The notes under the pieces: model-generated
What the model was told of the DNA's origin: nothing
Database searches by the model: none
Seen by the model: only the letters and a program-made list of their open reading frames with translations
In this document: piece after piece, positions 6,497 to 14,109 of the stretch
Position numbering within the stretch: the first letter of the stretch is position 1
How the letters are laid out: every line of letters begins with the position of its first letter
Made by a program: the position numbers and the translations under genes
Origin: Lachnospiraceae bacterium UBA5895
GTDB lineage: Bacteria > Bacillota > Clostridia > Lachnospirales > Lachnospiraceae
DNA: 16,934 bases
NCBI GenBank assembly: GCA_002431915.1
Contig: DJEP01000088.1
Coordinates: forward strand, 1 to 16,934
Direction: 5' to 3'

Positions 6497-7720
6497 TCAC
6501 GTTCTCCCCAGCCTTGCCTTAAAATTTTCATACCCAAAATACACGAGTTCTTCGCAGGTTCCATCTTCCCGGTACACCCAGATCGCCGGGAGGGGCATTC
6601 CGTTAAAGGTATTGTTTTTACAAGTGGTGTAGATTGCCATATCTCCTAACAGCAGTCTCTCTCCCGGAGTGATCTCTTCGGGAAAACAGTAATCTCCAAT
6701 CACATCTCCGGCAAGGCAGGTCGGTCCTGCCAGCCGCCATGTCCTGCTGTCCGCACAGTCAGCAGCTTCTGCTCCGAGAACGGGCGGCAGATAGGGCATT
6801 TCAATGACATCCGGCATGTGGCAGGCAGCGCTGGCATCCAGAATGGCGATCTGTGTATCTTTATTTTTCACAGTATCCAGTACCGTTGTCAGTAGATAAC
6901 CGGCATTCAGGGCACATGCCTCTCCCGGCTCCAGATATACCATGACACCCCATTTTTCCCGGGCATGCCGGATCACTTTTTTCAGGCGCTCCAGATCATA
7001 TCCGGGGCGAGTGATATGATGTCCTCCTCCCATATTCAGCCACTTCATCCTGGGAAGAAGATCCCCGAACTTTTCTTCCACAGCCTCCAGCGTTTCTTCC
7101 AGAGCATCGGAATCCTGCTCACATAAAGTATGGAAATGCAGTCCATCCAGAAGCTCTGCAAGTGCCGGATTCTTTTCCAATGCCAGATCCCACTGTTCTC
7201 TGGTGGTTCCCATGCGGCTTCCCGGAGCGCAGGGATCATAGATTGCATGTCCCTCCTGTGTGGAATGCTCCGGGTTGATCCGCAGTCCCACACTTTTTCC
7301 CGCAGCTTTTGTCATAGGACCAAAAGCTGCAAGCTGCGACGGAGAATTAAATACGATATGATCTGCATATTTCAACAGCTCCTCCATGTCCTCTGCCCGG
7401 TAAGCTGCGCAAAACACATGGACTTCCTGTCCGGGCATCTCTTCCGCACCGAGCCTTGCTTCATATAAGCCGCTGGCTTCCGTCCCCACCAGGTACGGCT
7501 GTAACACCGGATACAGGTCATAATTGCTGAAAGCCTTCTGTGCCAGCAGGATGCGACAGCCGGTCTCCTGTGCCAGTTTTCCTAATATTTCTCCATTCCT
7601 GCGCAGTGCTCCTTCGTCCAGTATATAACACGGAGTTGGGAGATCCTTAAAAGCTGCCGGAATTCTCCCTCCGATTCCGCCAAAAGCAGCCCTGTCGTCC
7701 CTGCATGCTGCCCCTGCCAT
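6497..7720 (-). CDS. nspC: Carboxynorspermidine/carboxyspermidine decarboxylase
   Basis: A 407-residue PLP-dependent decarboxylase of the alanine racemase fold, the last step of decarboxylated-SAM-independent spermidine synthesis (carboxyspermidine to spermidine plus CO2). PLP lysine K62 sits in LLAQKAFSNYD. Further family marks are LHFHTLCEQDSD (194-205), NMGGGHHITRPGYD (229-242), EPGEACALN (264-272), DASAACHMPDVIEMPY (295-310) and GPTCLAGD (332-339). The ATG at 7720 shares a base with the TGA of the dehydrogenase gene (TGATG), so translation is coupled. About 26 residues precede the usual first motif LPTPCYILDE; a GGAGGG lies inside them but no later start codon follows it. By context the substrate may also be carboxyaminopropylagmatine. 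Confidence 0.9.
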   Translation of the reverse strand: MAGAACRDDRAAFGGIGGRIPAAFKDLPTPCYILDEGALRRNGEILGKLAQETGCRILLAQKAFSNYDLYPVLQPYLVGTEASGLYEARLGAEEMPGQEVHVFCAAYRAEDMEELLKYADHIVFNSPSQLAAFGPMTKAAGKSVGLRINPEHSTQEGHAIYDPCAPGSRMGTTREQWDLALEKNPALAELLDGLHFHTLCEQDSDALEETLEAVEEKFGDLLPRMKWLNMGGGHHITRPGYDLERLKKVIRHAREKWGVMVYLEPGEACALNAGYLLTTVLDTVKNKDTQIAILDASAACHMPDVIEMPYLPPVLGAEAADCADSRTWRLAGPTCLAGDVIGDYCFPEEITPGERLLLGDMAIYTTCKNNTFNGMPLPAIWVYREDGTCEELVYFGYENFKARLGRT

Positions 7721-8979
7721 CAGTCTACCAGCTCCGGGCTGCGGTTTTCTCTGCGGGGCAGACCGTATTTGTCCAGTGCCTCCAGATAAGGATCTGGATC
7801 AAATTCTTCCACAGTGTAGACTCCGGGCTTATTCCATTTTCCGGTGAGAAGCATCAGTGCTCCGCACATGGCGGGGACACCGGTGGTGTAGCTGATCGCC
7901 TGGCTCTCCACTTCTCTGTAACATTCCTGATGGTCACAGACATTGTAAATATAATAGGTCTTCGGCTTGCCATCCTTCGTTCCCGTGAAAATGCATCCGA
8001 TGTTGGTCTTGCCTTTGGTGCGGGAGCCGAGGCTTGCGGGATCCGGAAGCAGTGCCTTCAAAAACTGAATCGGAACGATCTCCTGCCCCTGAAAAGCGAT
8101 GGGTGTTGTAGACAGCATTCCCACATCTTCCAGACATCTCATATGATCCAGATAGCTCTGTCCGAATGTCATGAAGAAACGGATTCTTTTCACCCCCGGG
8201 ATGTTCTTCGCCAGAGACTCTATTTCTTCATGATGCAGCAGATACATATCCTTCTGTCCCACCTGGTCAAAATCATACTCTCTCTTAATGCTCATAGCAG
8301 GGATCTCCACCCAGTGGCCGTTCTCCCAGTAGCTGCCCGGTGCGGATACCTCCCGCAGATTGATCTCCGGGTTAAAATTAGTGGCAAACGCATATCCATG
8401 ATCACCGCCATTGCAGTCCAGAATATCGATCGTATCAATGGTATCAAATTCATGTTTTGCGGCATACGCACAGTAAGCCTGGGTCACACCGGGGTCGAAA
8501 CCGCTGCCTAAAAGCGCCGTAAGTCCCGCCTCCTCAAATTTCTTTTTATAAGCCCACTGCCAGGAGTAGTCAAAATAGGCGGAAAATCCTTCTTCCTTAC
8601 AGCGTTTTTCATAGATGGCGCGCCACGTGGGATCCTCTGTATCTTCCGGCTCATAGTTGGCAGTATCCATATAATTGACACCACAGGCAAGGCAGGCATC
8701 CATAATGGTAAGGTCCTGATAGGGAAGTGCAATGTTCATTACCAGCTCCGGCTGATATTCTCTGATCAGTGCGATCACCTGATCCACATCGTCTGCATCT
8801 ACCTGTGCCGTAGTGACGACAGTCTGTGTCTTTCCTGCCAGCTTCTGTGCCAGTGCATCACACTTTTCCTTCGTCCGGCTGGCAATACACAATTCCGTGA
8901 ATACCTCACTTACCTGACAACATTTCTGAATCGCTACGCCGGCTACACCGCCGCAGCCAATCACCAATACTCTGCTCAT
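7720..8979 (-). CDS. Carboxynorspermidine/carboxyspermidine dehydrogenase (saccharopine dehydrogenase family)
   Basis: A 419-residue NAD(P)H enzyme that reductively joins aspartate beta-semialdehyde to a diamine, giving carboxyspermidine from putrescine. The N-terminal Rossmann motif is MSRVLVIGCGGVAG (glycines at 8, 10, 11 and 14). The next blocks are VVTTAQVDADD and NYMDTANYEPEDTEDPTW, and GSGFDPGVTQAYCAY is characteristic of the saccharopine dehydrogenase-like group used in this pathway. The start was placed at ATG 8979, not the upstream ATG 9000, because GGAGG stands 7 bases before it and the family begins with this motif. Its neighbours speB (35 bases upstream) and nspC (overlapping) supply the diamine and the decarboxylase. 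Lysine-related saccharopine activity is unlikely in this setting. Confidence 0.88.
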   Translation of the reverse strand: MSRVLVIGCGGVAGVAIQKCCQVSEVFTELCIASRTKEKCDALAQKLAGKTQTVVTTAQVDADDVDQVIALIREYQPELVMNIALPYQDLTIMDACLACGVNYMDTANYEPEDTEDPTWRAIYEKRCKEEGFSAYFDYSWQWAYKKKFEEAGLTALLGSGFDPGVTQAYCAYAAKHEFDTIDTIDILDCNGGDHGYAFATNFNPEINLREVSAPGSYWENGHWVEIPAMSIKREYDFDQVGQKDMYLLHHEEIESLAKNIPGVKRIRFFMTFGQSYLDHMRCLEDVGMLSTTPIAFQGQEIVPIQFLKALLPDPASLGSRTKGKTNIGCIFTGTKDGKPKTYYIYNVCDHQECYREVESQAISYTTGVPAMCGALMLLTGKWNKPGVYTVEEFDPDPYLEALDKYGLPRRENRSPELVD

Positions 8980-9014
8980 CTTCTTTCCTCCGTTTTTCAT
9001 TTCAATTTTTCAAG

Positions 9015-9887
9015 TCATCTGTTCGCCGCGAGGGCAAGCAGCAGTTCCCGCAGTACCTTACATGCCATAGCGGTAGAAGCTCCGCTCTGGTCCAGCATCG
9101 GTGCCAGTTCATTCACATCCGCGCCAATGATATTCAGTTTCGCTGTTTTACCAATGGCATCTGTCAGTTGGACAAAGCTTACTCCCCCGGCCTCCGGTGT
9201 TCCTGTCCCCGGAAAACAGGACGGATCCAGACAGTCCAGATCAATCGTCAGATATACCGGTGTATGGTTCCTCTCCAATTCCTCTGCAAGTTCATCCAGC
9301 CCCGTAAAATCAAACTTCTGCATCTGCGTGTGCTCTGCCGCAAAACGGAATTCCTCTCTGTCCCCACTGCGAATACAGAACTGATGGATTCTTCCATCTC
9401 CCAGAATATCGTAACATCTGCGGATCACACAGGCATGGCTGAGTGTCGCTCCCAAATAATCCTGTCTGAGATCCGCATGGGCATCAAAATGAATGATATG
9501 CATGCCGGGATATTTTTTTGCTGCCGCTCTGACTGCCCCAAGCGTTACCAGATGTTCACCGCCCAGTAAAACCGGCAGTTTGCCATCCTGCAGAATCTCC
9601 GCTGCTCTTGCTTCAATGTCTGCCAGCGCCGCCTCACTGCTTCCAAAACACAATTCCAGATCTCCACTGTCAAATATTGCATAGTCCGTCAGATCCTGAT
9701 CCTGGTAAGGACTGTATGTCTCCAGCCCGAAGCTTTCATGCCGCATGGCGGAAGGTCCGAATCTTGCTCCCGGTCGAAAGCTTGTGGTAGAATCATACGG
9801 TGCCCCGTACAGGACAATATCCGCGGAGGTGTAATCACTGTCACAGCCGATAAAATTTTCTATATTTCTCTCTAACATTACGATCAT
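9015..9887 (-). CDS. speB: Agmatinase (ureohydrolase)
   Basis: A 290-residue binuclear manganese ureohydrolase that splits agmatine into putrescine and urea. Metal ligands are visible as GGEHLVTLG (H112), HFDAHADL (D135, H137, D139) and TIDLDCLDPS (D216, D218). The closing PGTGTPEAGG loop (226-235) is standard for the agmatinase/arginase family. Length fits agmatinase, and the operon holds arginine decarboxylase, so agmatine is the likely substrate. Aminopropylagmatine-type ureohydrolases look very similar and cannot be excluded. The start is either ATG 9887 (AAAGG close upstream) or ATG 9878; the first was kept. The gene begins 29 bases after speE. Confidence 0.88.
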   Translation of the reverse strand: MIVMLERNIENFIGCDSDYTSADIVLYGAPYDSTTSFRPGARFGPSAMRHESFGLETYSPYQDQDLTDYAIFDSGDLELCFGSSEAALADIEARAAEILQDGKLPVLLGGEHLVTLGAVRAAAKKYPGMHIIHFDAHADLRQDYLGATLSHACVIRRCYDILGDGRIHQFCIRSGDREEFRFAAEHTQMQKFDFTGLDELAEELERNHTPVYLTIDLDCLDPSCFPGTGTPEAGGVSFVQLTDAIGKTAKLNIIGADVNELAPMLDQSGASTAMACKVLRELLLALAANR

Positions 9888-9916
9888 TCCGCCTTTCTGT
9901 CTGTTTTATAGGATTC

Positions 9917-10768
9917 TTACTCTACTTCCCTGAGCATCTCTTCCAGAAATGCCGGCAGGTAAAATGCACCCTTATGAAGTCTCGTCGTGTAATAGCGTGT
10001 TCTCATATTCAGGGCATTCCATGCCGCAGGATCAAGATCGTCCACCGGATGATATTTTTTGCTGGCAAATCCAAACAGCCAGTATCCTGCCGCAAAAGTA
10101 GGAATATGCGCCTGATAGACACGGCTGATAGGAAATGTGCTGGCGATCTTTTTATGACTGCGCTGCATGGCTCCGGCATCCTCTGCATAGAAAGGGCTTC
10201 CCTGCTGATTGACCATGATCCCGTCCGCCTTCAGGGCATTATAACAATTCCCGTAAAATTCCCTGGTGAACAGTCCTTCCGAAGGGCCAAACGGATCGGA
10301 AGAATCCACAATGATCAGATCGTATTTTGCCTCGCAGCGTCTGATAAATTTCAGTGCGTTTTCAAAATGAATCTGTACTCTGCGGTCATCCATCCGGCAG
10401 GCATTGCCCGGCAGATACGCGCGGCACGCTTCCACTACCATCGGATCCATCTCTACAAGATCGATTCTTTCCACACGGTCATAGCGGGTCAGTTCCCGCA
10501 CTACGCCACCGTCTCCGGCACCGATCACCAGAATATCTTTCGCGTCTTTATGGACTGCCATGGGCACATGGGTAATCATTTCGTCATAGATAAATTCATC
10601 CCGTTCCGTCAGCATGACGTTGCCATCCAGCGTAAGAACCCTTCCGAATTCCGGAGTCTCAAAAATGTCGATCCTCTGATAATCACTTTGTTTGGAATAC
10701 AGATGTTTCTCCACACGAAGACTGTGTTTTACATTGGGAGTGTGAAACTCCGAAAACCACATTTCCAT
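9917..10768 (-). CDS. speE: Spermidine synthase (polyamine aminopropyltransferase)
   Basis: A 283-residue cytosolic enzyme that transfers an aminopropyl group from decarboxylated SAM to putrescine. Family marks are all present: DGNVMLTERDEFIYDEMITH (48-67), VIGAGDGGVVRE (81-92, nucleotide loop), DLVEMDPMVV (103-112), VDSSDPFGPSEGLF (154-167, catalytic aspartates), and the C-terminal AHIPTFAAGYWLFGFASK. It appears intact. GGAGGG 6-7 bases before the ATG settles the start, only 15 bases after speA. No speD (SAM decarboxylase) lies in the window, so the aminopropyl donor must come from elsewhere, or the enzyme may act on another amine acceptor. Confidence 0.9.
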   Translation of the reverse strand: MEMWFSEFHTPNVKHSLRVEKHLYSKQSDYQRIDIFETPEFGRVLTLDGNVMLTERDEFIYDEMITHVPMAVHKDAKDILVIGAGDGGVVRELTRYDRVERIDLVEMDPMVVEACRAYLPGNACRMDDRRVQIHFENALKFIRRCEAKYDLIIVDSSDPFGPSEGLFTREFYGNCYNALKADGIMVNQQGSPFYAEDAGAMQRSHKKIASTFPISRVYQAHIPTFAAGYWLFGFASKKYHPVDDLDPAAWNALNMRTRYYTTRLHKGAFYLPAFLEEMLREVE

Positions 10769-10783
10769 TTTTCGCCCTCCTTT

Positions 10784-12247
10784 TTACTCTGCCAGCACAT
10801 TCAGGTGCAGGATCTCAGGATCTTCCGGTCCGGTCATGCTGCATCCCTTGGCTTTCGCGTATTCGATATAATCAAGAATTTCTCCCGTGATCCTCTCCCC
10901 GGGTGCCAGAATGGGGATTCCCGGAGGATAGCACATCACGAACTCACAGCATACTTTTCCCTTTGTTTCCCGTAACGGCAGACTGCATTTATTCGCATAA
11001 AATGCATCCTGCGGACTGGCAACCACCTCCGGATCAATATATTCCTGGTTCAGCAATCCGCTTCCGTCCGTCTGATAGCGGCGTTTGATCTCCGCAAGTG
11101 CACTCACCAGGCGCTCCACTTCCTGAGAGCGGTCACCGATGGACAGATATGCCAGAATATTTCCGATATCACCGAACTCGATCTGAATATCATACTCATC
11201 TCTGAGAATGTCATATACTTCAATTCCCGCCAGTCCGATATCCCGTGTATGCACACTCAGCTTGGTGATATCGAAATCAAAAACGGAGTCTCCGTTGACC
11301 AGTTCTTTTCCAAAGGCGTAATATCCGCCGATCTCATTGATCTCTTCTCTGGCATATTCCGCCATATCCGCCACCTGATGAAAGATCTGTCTGCCCCGCA
11401 GTGCCAGATTCCTTCTGGAGATATCCAGGCTGGACATCAGCAGGTAGCTTCCCGACGTTGTCTGTGTCAGATTAATGATCTGGCGTACATAACCCGCATG
11501 AACATTTGGTCCGGTCAGAAGAAGGCTGGACTGTGTCAGGCTTCCTCCGCTCTTGTGCATGGATACCGATGCCATATCCGCCCCCGCCGCCATGGCAGAT
11601 ACCGGCAGTCCTCCGCCGAAATAGAAATGCGTTCCGTGCGCTTCGTCTGCCAGACAGAGCATGCCGGCATCATGCGCCATTTTTACGATGGCTCGCAGAT
11701 CGCTGCAGATTCCGTAATAGGTCGGATTGTTGACCAGTACCGCTACCGCTTTCGGATGCTCCGCGATTGCCTTTGCCACCTGCTCTCTCTTCATTCCCAG
11801 CGAAATTCCCAGCCGCTGGTCCACTTCAGGATTTACATAGACCGGAATCGCTCCGCACAATACCAGTGCATTCAGCACACTGCGGTGGACATTACGTGGC
11901 AGGATGATCTCATCCCCCCGTTTGCAGGCAGTCAGCACCATACTCTGTACCGAGCTGGTAGTGCCTCCCACCATAAGAAAAGCATGTGCCGCTCCAAATG
12001 CATCTGCTGCCAGTTCTTCCGCTTCCCGGATGACGGATACCGGGTGGCACAGATTGTCTAGCGGCTTCATGCTGTTGACATCCACACCCACACATTGCTC
12101 CCCCAGGAATTTTGTCAGTTCAGGATTGCCCCGGCCTCTCTTGTGTCCCGGCACATCAAAAGGTACGACTCTCATGCGCCGAAAGTTTTCCAGTGCTTCA
12201 TGGATCGGAGCCCTGCGCTGATCCATATGGGTATGCTTCTCGCTCAT
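10784..12247 (-). CDS. speA: Arginine decarboxylase (Orn/Lys/Arg decarboxylase family, short Gram-positive type)
   Basis: A 487-residue PLP enzyme of the fold-type I group, converting arginine to agmatine. Seen are DVPGHKRGRGNP (31-42), GTTSSVQSMV (95-104), VNNPTYYG (172-179), LADEAHGTH (199-207, PLP-ring aspartate D201), and SVSMHKSGGSLTQSS (227-241) with the PLP lysine K232. The C-terminal domain ends with FVMCYPPGIPILAPGE, a standard family block. The length matches the Bacillus SpeA/YaaO-type enzymes rather than the larger inducible proteobacterial ones. Arginine is preferred over lysine or ornithine because agmatinase is encoded two genes downstream. GGAGG lies 8 bases before the ATG. 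It is the first gene of the polyamine operon and follows a leader with a strong terminator. Confidence 0.88.
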   Translation of the reverse strand: MSEKHTHMDQRRAPIHEALENFRRMRVVPFDVPGHKRGRGNPELTKFLGEQCVGVDVNSMKPLDNLCHPVSVIREAEELAADAFGAAHAFLMVGGTTSSVQSMVLTACKRGDEIILPRNVHRSVLNALVLCGAIPVYVNPEVDQRLGISLGMKREQVAKAIAEHPKAVAVLVNNPTYYGICSDLRAIVKMAHDAGMLCLADEAHGTHFYFGGGLPVSAMAAGADMASVSMHKSGGSLTQSSLLLTGPNVHAGYVRQIINLTQTTSGSYLLMSSLDISRRNLALRGRQIFHQVADMAEYAREEINEIGGYYAFGKELVNGDSVFDFDITKLSVHTRDIGLAGIEVYDILRDEYDIQIEFGDIGNILAYLSIGDRSQEVERLVSALAEIKRRYQTDGSGLLNQEYIDPEVVASPQDAFYANKCSLPLRETKGKVCCEFVMCYPPGIPILAPGERITGEILDYIEYAKAKGCSMTGPEDPEILHLNVLAE

Positions 12248-12320
12248 ATCCCATTCCTCCCTTTGTTATCAAAAAGTATCGCAGTCTGTTCTGTCACCGG
12301 GTGAATTTTCTCGTATACAC

Positions 12321-12351
12321 AAAAAACAGGCTGCGCATTTGCACAACCTGT
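12321..12351 (-). terminator. Strong intrinsic terminator upstream of speA
   Basis: On the minus strand ACAGGTTGTGC and GCGCAGCCTGT pair over 11 bp (two U-G wobbles) around the loop AAAT. Six U residues follow. On the plus strand the wobble positions are A/C mismatches, so the hairpin acts in the direction of speA. It ends 73 bases before the speA start codon. Confidence 0.85.
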
Positions 12352-12719
12352 TTATCTTCTCAGTCGATTTTCTGTCATTGCAGAAGCACCGTTTTATCCG
12401 GAAATACCACCTGCTACAAAATTCTGCAACATATCCTGCCGGATGCATTCAACATCTCTGTCTTTATTACATGGATTTCCATTTGCTTCTTTGCATTTAT
12501 TTTGAAAAGATATTCGTGTCAGAGTCTATTTAGCAATTATACTTTTACTACTCTTATTGACCGTTTCACAAGTTTGCGCATAACGCATTGCGGTTATAAA
12601 GGAACCAACTTATAAAATTTGAGCTTCTAACTCAATCAATAAGGCAACCCGTGGCTGCCAATTAATAAAACAATTGCTTTGAAAAGACTTTCACACATCC
12701 TGTCTCTCAAAATCGATTT
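12352..12719 (-). ncRNA. Transcribed leader or small RNA region before speA (candidate)
   Basis: This AT-rich stretch lies between a promoter (12720-12749) and the terminator at 12321-12351, giving an RNA of roughly 390 bases, or a 465-base speA leader if read through. It contains a hairpin GGCAGCC-ACG-GGTTGCC (12643-12659, one wobble on the minus strand). It also has a long-range inverted repeat TTGCAGAA/TTCTGCAA (12378-12385 with 12422-12429). It does not look like RNase P RNA, tmRNA, 6S or SRP RNA. I see no convincing longer coding region on either strand. Confidence 0.35.
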
Positions 12720-12749
12720 ATTTTAACATTACTATAATTATTTTGTCAA
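12720..12749 (-). promoter_or_regulatory. Sigma-A-like promoter upstream of the speA leader
   Basis: TTGACA (12744-12749) and TAAAAT (12720-12725) on the minus strand, 18 bp apart, in very AT-rich DNA. It begins 19 bases after the stop codon of the DUF2798 gene and would transcribe toward speA. Confidence 0.5.
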
Positions 12750-12767
12750 TTACTTTTGATCTGTTTC

Positions 12768-13244
12768 TCATTTTTCTTGTTTTTTTGCCATTTTCCCAAC
12801 AACAAAACCAAACGCATTCCGCACGCCGGGACCTGCGAAAAAGATCTGCCAGCACAGCGCCATGGGGAAGTTCTTGACGGTCTTCTGCAGCCACTGGGCG
12901 ATGATCTGGCTGCCGGGATGCATGAAGAGACAGGTGGCGATAAAGCTCATCACCGGGCACATCAGACATACGATCATGGATGAGATCACCAGGGTGATAA
13001 AAATAGGCTTATCCCCCGGGGATATCATGCGAAATGCCAGCTTCTGAGACAGCTTTTCTACGACAAAGTACTCCAGAATGCAGGCGATGGGCCACATGAT
13101 GGGAATCTCGTGGAACGCTAACAGGAAGATCTCGTTGGTCATTCCTCCCTTGTCCAGTGCGATGTTGTAGCAGACCATGGCGTAGACCATAACGAACGCC
13201 ATAATAATAGTGAAAATAATGTTTTGTAATTTTGTTTTCGGCAT
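12768..13244 (-). CDS. DUF2798 family membrane protein
   Basis: A 158-residue integral membrane protein with four predicted helices (about 8-28, 40-62, 81-107 and 122-150). The protein is two copies of one two-helix unit, as in DUF2798 proteins. The first copy runs from NIIFTIIMAFVMVYAMV, the second from PIFITLVISSMIVCLM, and the second-copy end WQIFFAGPGVRNAFGF is characteristic. The biochemical role is unknown. The start was set at ATG 13244, 15 codons inside the longest frame: AGGAGGG lies about 9 bases upstream and the family starts shortly before the first helix. It has its own promoter (13387-13416) and paired palindromes in the leader, so it is probably controlled by a DNA-binding repressor encoded elsewhere. 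Confidence 0.8.
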   Translation of the reverse strand: MPKTKLQNIIFTIIMAFVMVYAMVCYNIALDKGGMTNEIFLLAFHEIPIMWPIACILEYFVVEKLSQKLAFRMISPGDKPIFITLVISSMIVCLMCPVMSFIATCLFMHPGSQIIAQWLQKTVKNFPMALCWQIFFAGPGVRNAFGFVVGKMAKKQEK

Positions 13245-13282
13245 AATTGGATGCCCTCCTTTTCTAAAAATGGGCGCAAAAA

Positions 13283-13330
13283 GACACATGTGTGTTGTTC
13301 GTTAATCAGTGAGCTGTGCGCACATGTGTC
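13283..13330. promoter_or_regulatory. Paired CACATGTG palindromes in the DUF2798 leader
   Basis: CACATGTG occurs at 13285-13292 (within ACACATGTGT) and at 13321-13328, centres 36 bp apart. Together GACACATGTG (13283-13292) and CACATGTGTC (13321-13330) are also perfect 10-bp inverted arms. They lie 40-90 bases upstream of the start codon and downstream of the promoter. This fits a two-site operator, or a hairpin with a 28-base loop. Confidence 0.5.
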
Positions 13331-13386
13331 GTTTCCAATTTATACCTAATGTCTTTATGCTATTTTTCTGTTTTCGCAACGTTGAG

Positions 13387-13416
13387 ATTCTATCATAGAG
13401 TTCCGGTCAAAGTCAA
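13387..13416 (-). promoter_or_regulatory. Sigma-A-like promoter of the DUF2798 gene
   Basis: TTGACT (13411-13416) and TAGAAT (13387-13392) on the minus strand, 18 bp apart. The leader would be about 135 bases and includes both CACATGTG sites. No terminator separates it from the anti-sigma gene upstream. Confidence 0.6.
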
Positions 13417-13437
13417 TACAGTATTTTCCAAATTTCT

Positions 13438-14109
13438 CTACTGGATCCAGCCATTCAGCCAATCCAGTGCATCCTCTGCCGAAATTCCCTCTTCGTCATA
13501 AATGGAATAGGAGAAGCCATCCTTCTGCCACAGGATCAGGTATACCCGGTCCGCATTCCCTTTCAGGGTCACTTGAATGCCGTTTACTTCCTCTTCCTGC
13601 ACCCGGTCGAACTCCAGGTAAACGCCGGAGTTGTCTTCCTCTCCGACAGACTTACGGTAGTCCATTCTCTCCTCCGCCGCTCCATAGTACCGGATCTCTG
13701 CCAGTCCGTCTCCAAGATAAATATAGTTCGTCTCCTGTGCTGTAAAGGGAATCTTCTCCAGATCCTCTACCGGGAATCCCGCTGCCTTGGAAAGCGCCTC
13801 TGCGGAGGAACACTCCTGCAGTCCCCACTGGGACCCGCTTACCAGTTCCTCGGTATTCATTTCATTCCCCGGTCCCGCGGATTCCTGTCCGTTGCCGCTC
13901 CATACCCTGGGCAGTGTTGCCGCGCCCACCAGTAAAAGTGCCAGGCAGGCTGCGGTGAGGCTGTATTTCTGCCAGCGGTAGAAACGGGCAGCCTTTTTAA
14001 CAGAGGATTTCTTCTGTATTTCAGTGTTTGCAATATTTTGCAGGATACGATCACGCATTTCGTCGGTTACCTGAATCTCTTCCATGATCTCATCATAAGA
14101 TTTACTCAA
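13438..14109 (-). CDS. Anti-sigma-like protein with one membrane helix
   Basis: A 223-residue protein: cytosolic N-terminal part of about 48 residues (probable sigma-binding), one membrane helix (49-67, SLTAACLALLLVGAATL), then an outer domain of about 130 residues. Being encoded directly after the sigma gene with an overlap of 8 bases is the usual arrangement for an anti-sigma factor; no zinc-binding HxxxCxxC motif is seen. The start codon is TTG at 14109, with AGGAGG 9 bases upstream inside the sigma gene. The first ATG would cut eight residues and lacks such a site. The outer domain is homologous to that of the lipoprotein at 14822-15481: GEEDNSGVY, VTLKGN and DGFSYSI at 156, 180 and 197. 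It probably senses an envelope signal and releases the sigma factor. Confidence 0.7.
   Translation of the reverse strand: MSKSYDEIMEEIQVTDEMRDRILQNIANTEIQKKSSVKKAARFYRWQKYSLTAACLALLLVGAATLPRVWSGNGQESAGPGNEMNTEELVSGSQWGLQECSSAEALSKAAGFPVEDLEKIPFTAQETNYIYLGDGLAEIRYYGAAEERMDYRKSVGEEDNSGVYLEFDRVQEEEVNGIQVTLKGNADRVYLILWQKDGFSYSIYDEEGISAEDALDWLNGWIQ

Noticed and set aside
12294..12304. Palindrome TCACCgGGTGA between the terminator and speA
   Set aside because: Five-base arms occur often by chance, and there is no second copy nearby.
12112..12615. Plus-strand frame running from speA into the gap
   Set aside because: Half of it is antisense to speA; the rest is low-complexity and hydrophobic without a recognisable family, and no ribosome binding site was seen.
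12352..12719. RNase P RNA, tmRNA, 6S RNA or SRP RNA
   Set aside because: No tRNA-like end, no conserved RNase P core, no long central bubble and no SRP-type helix were found.
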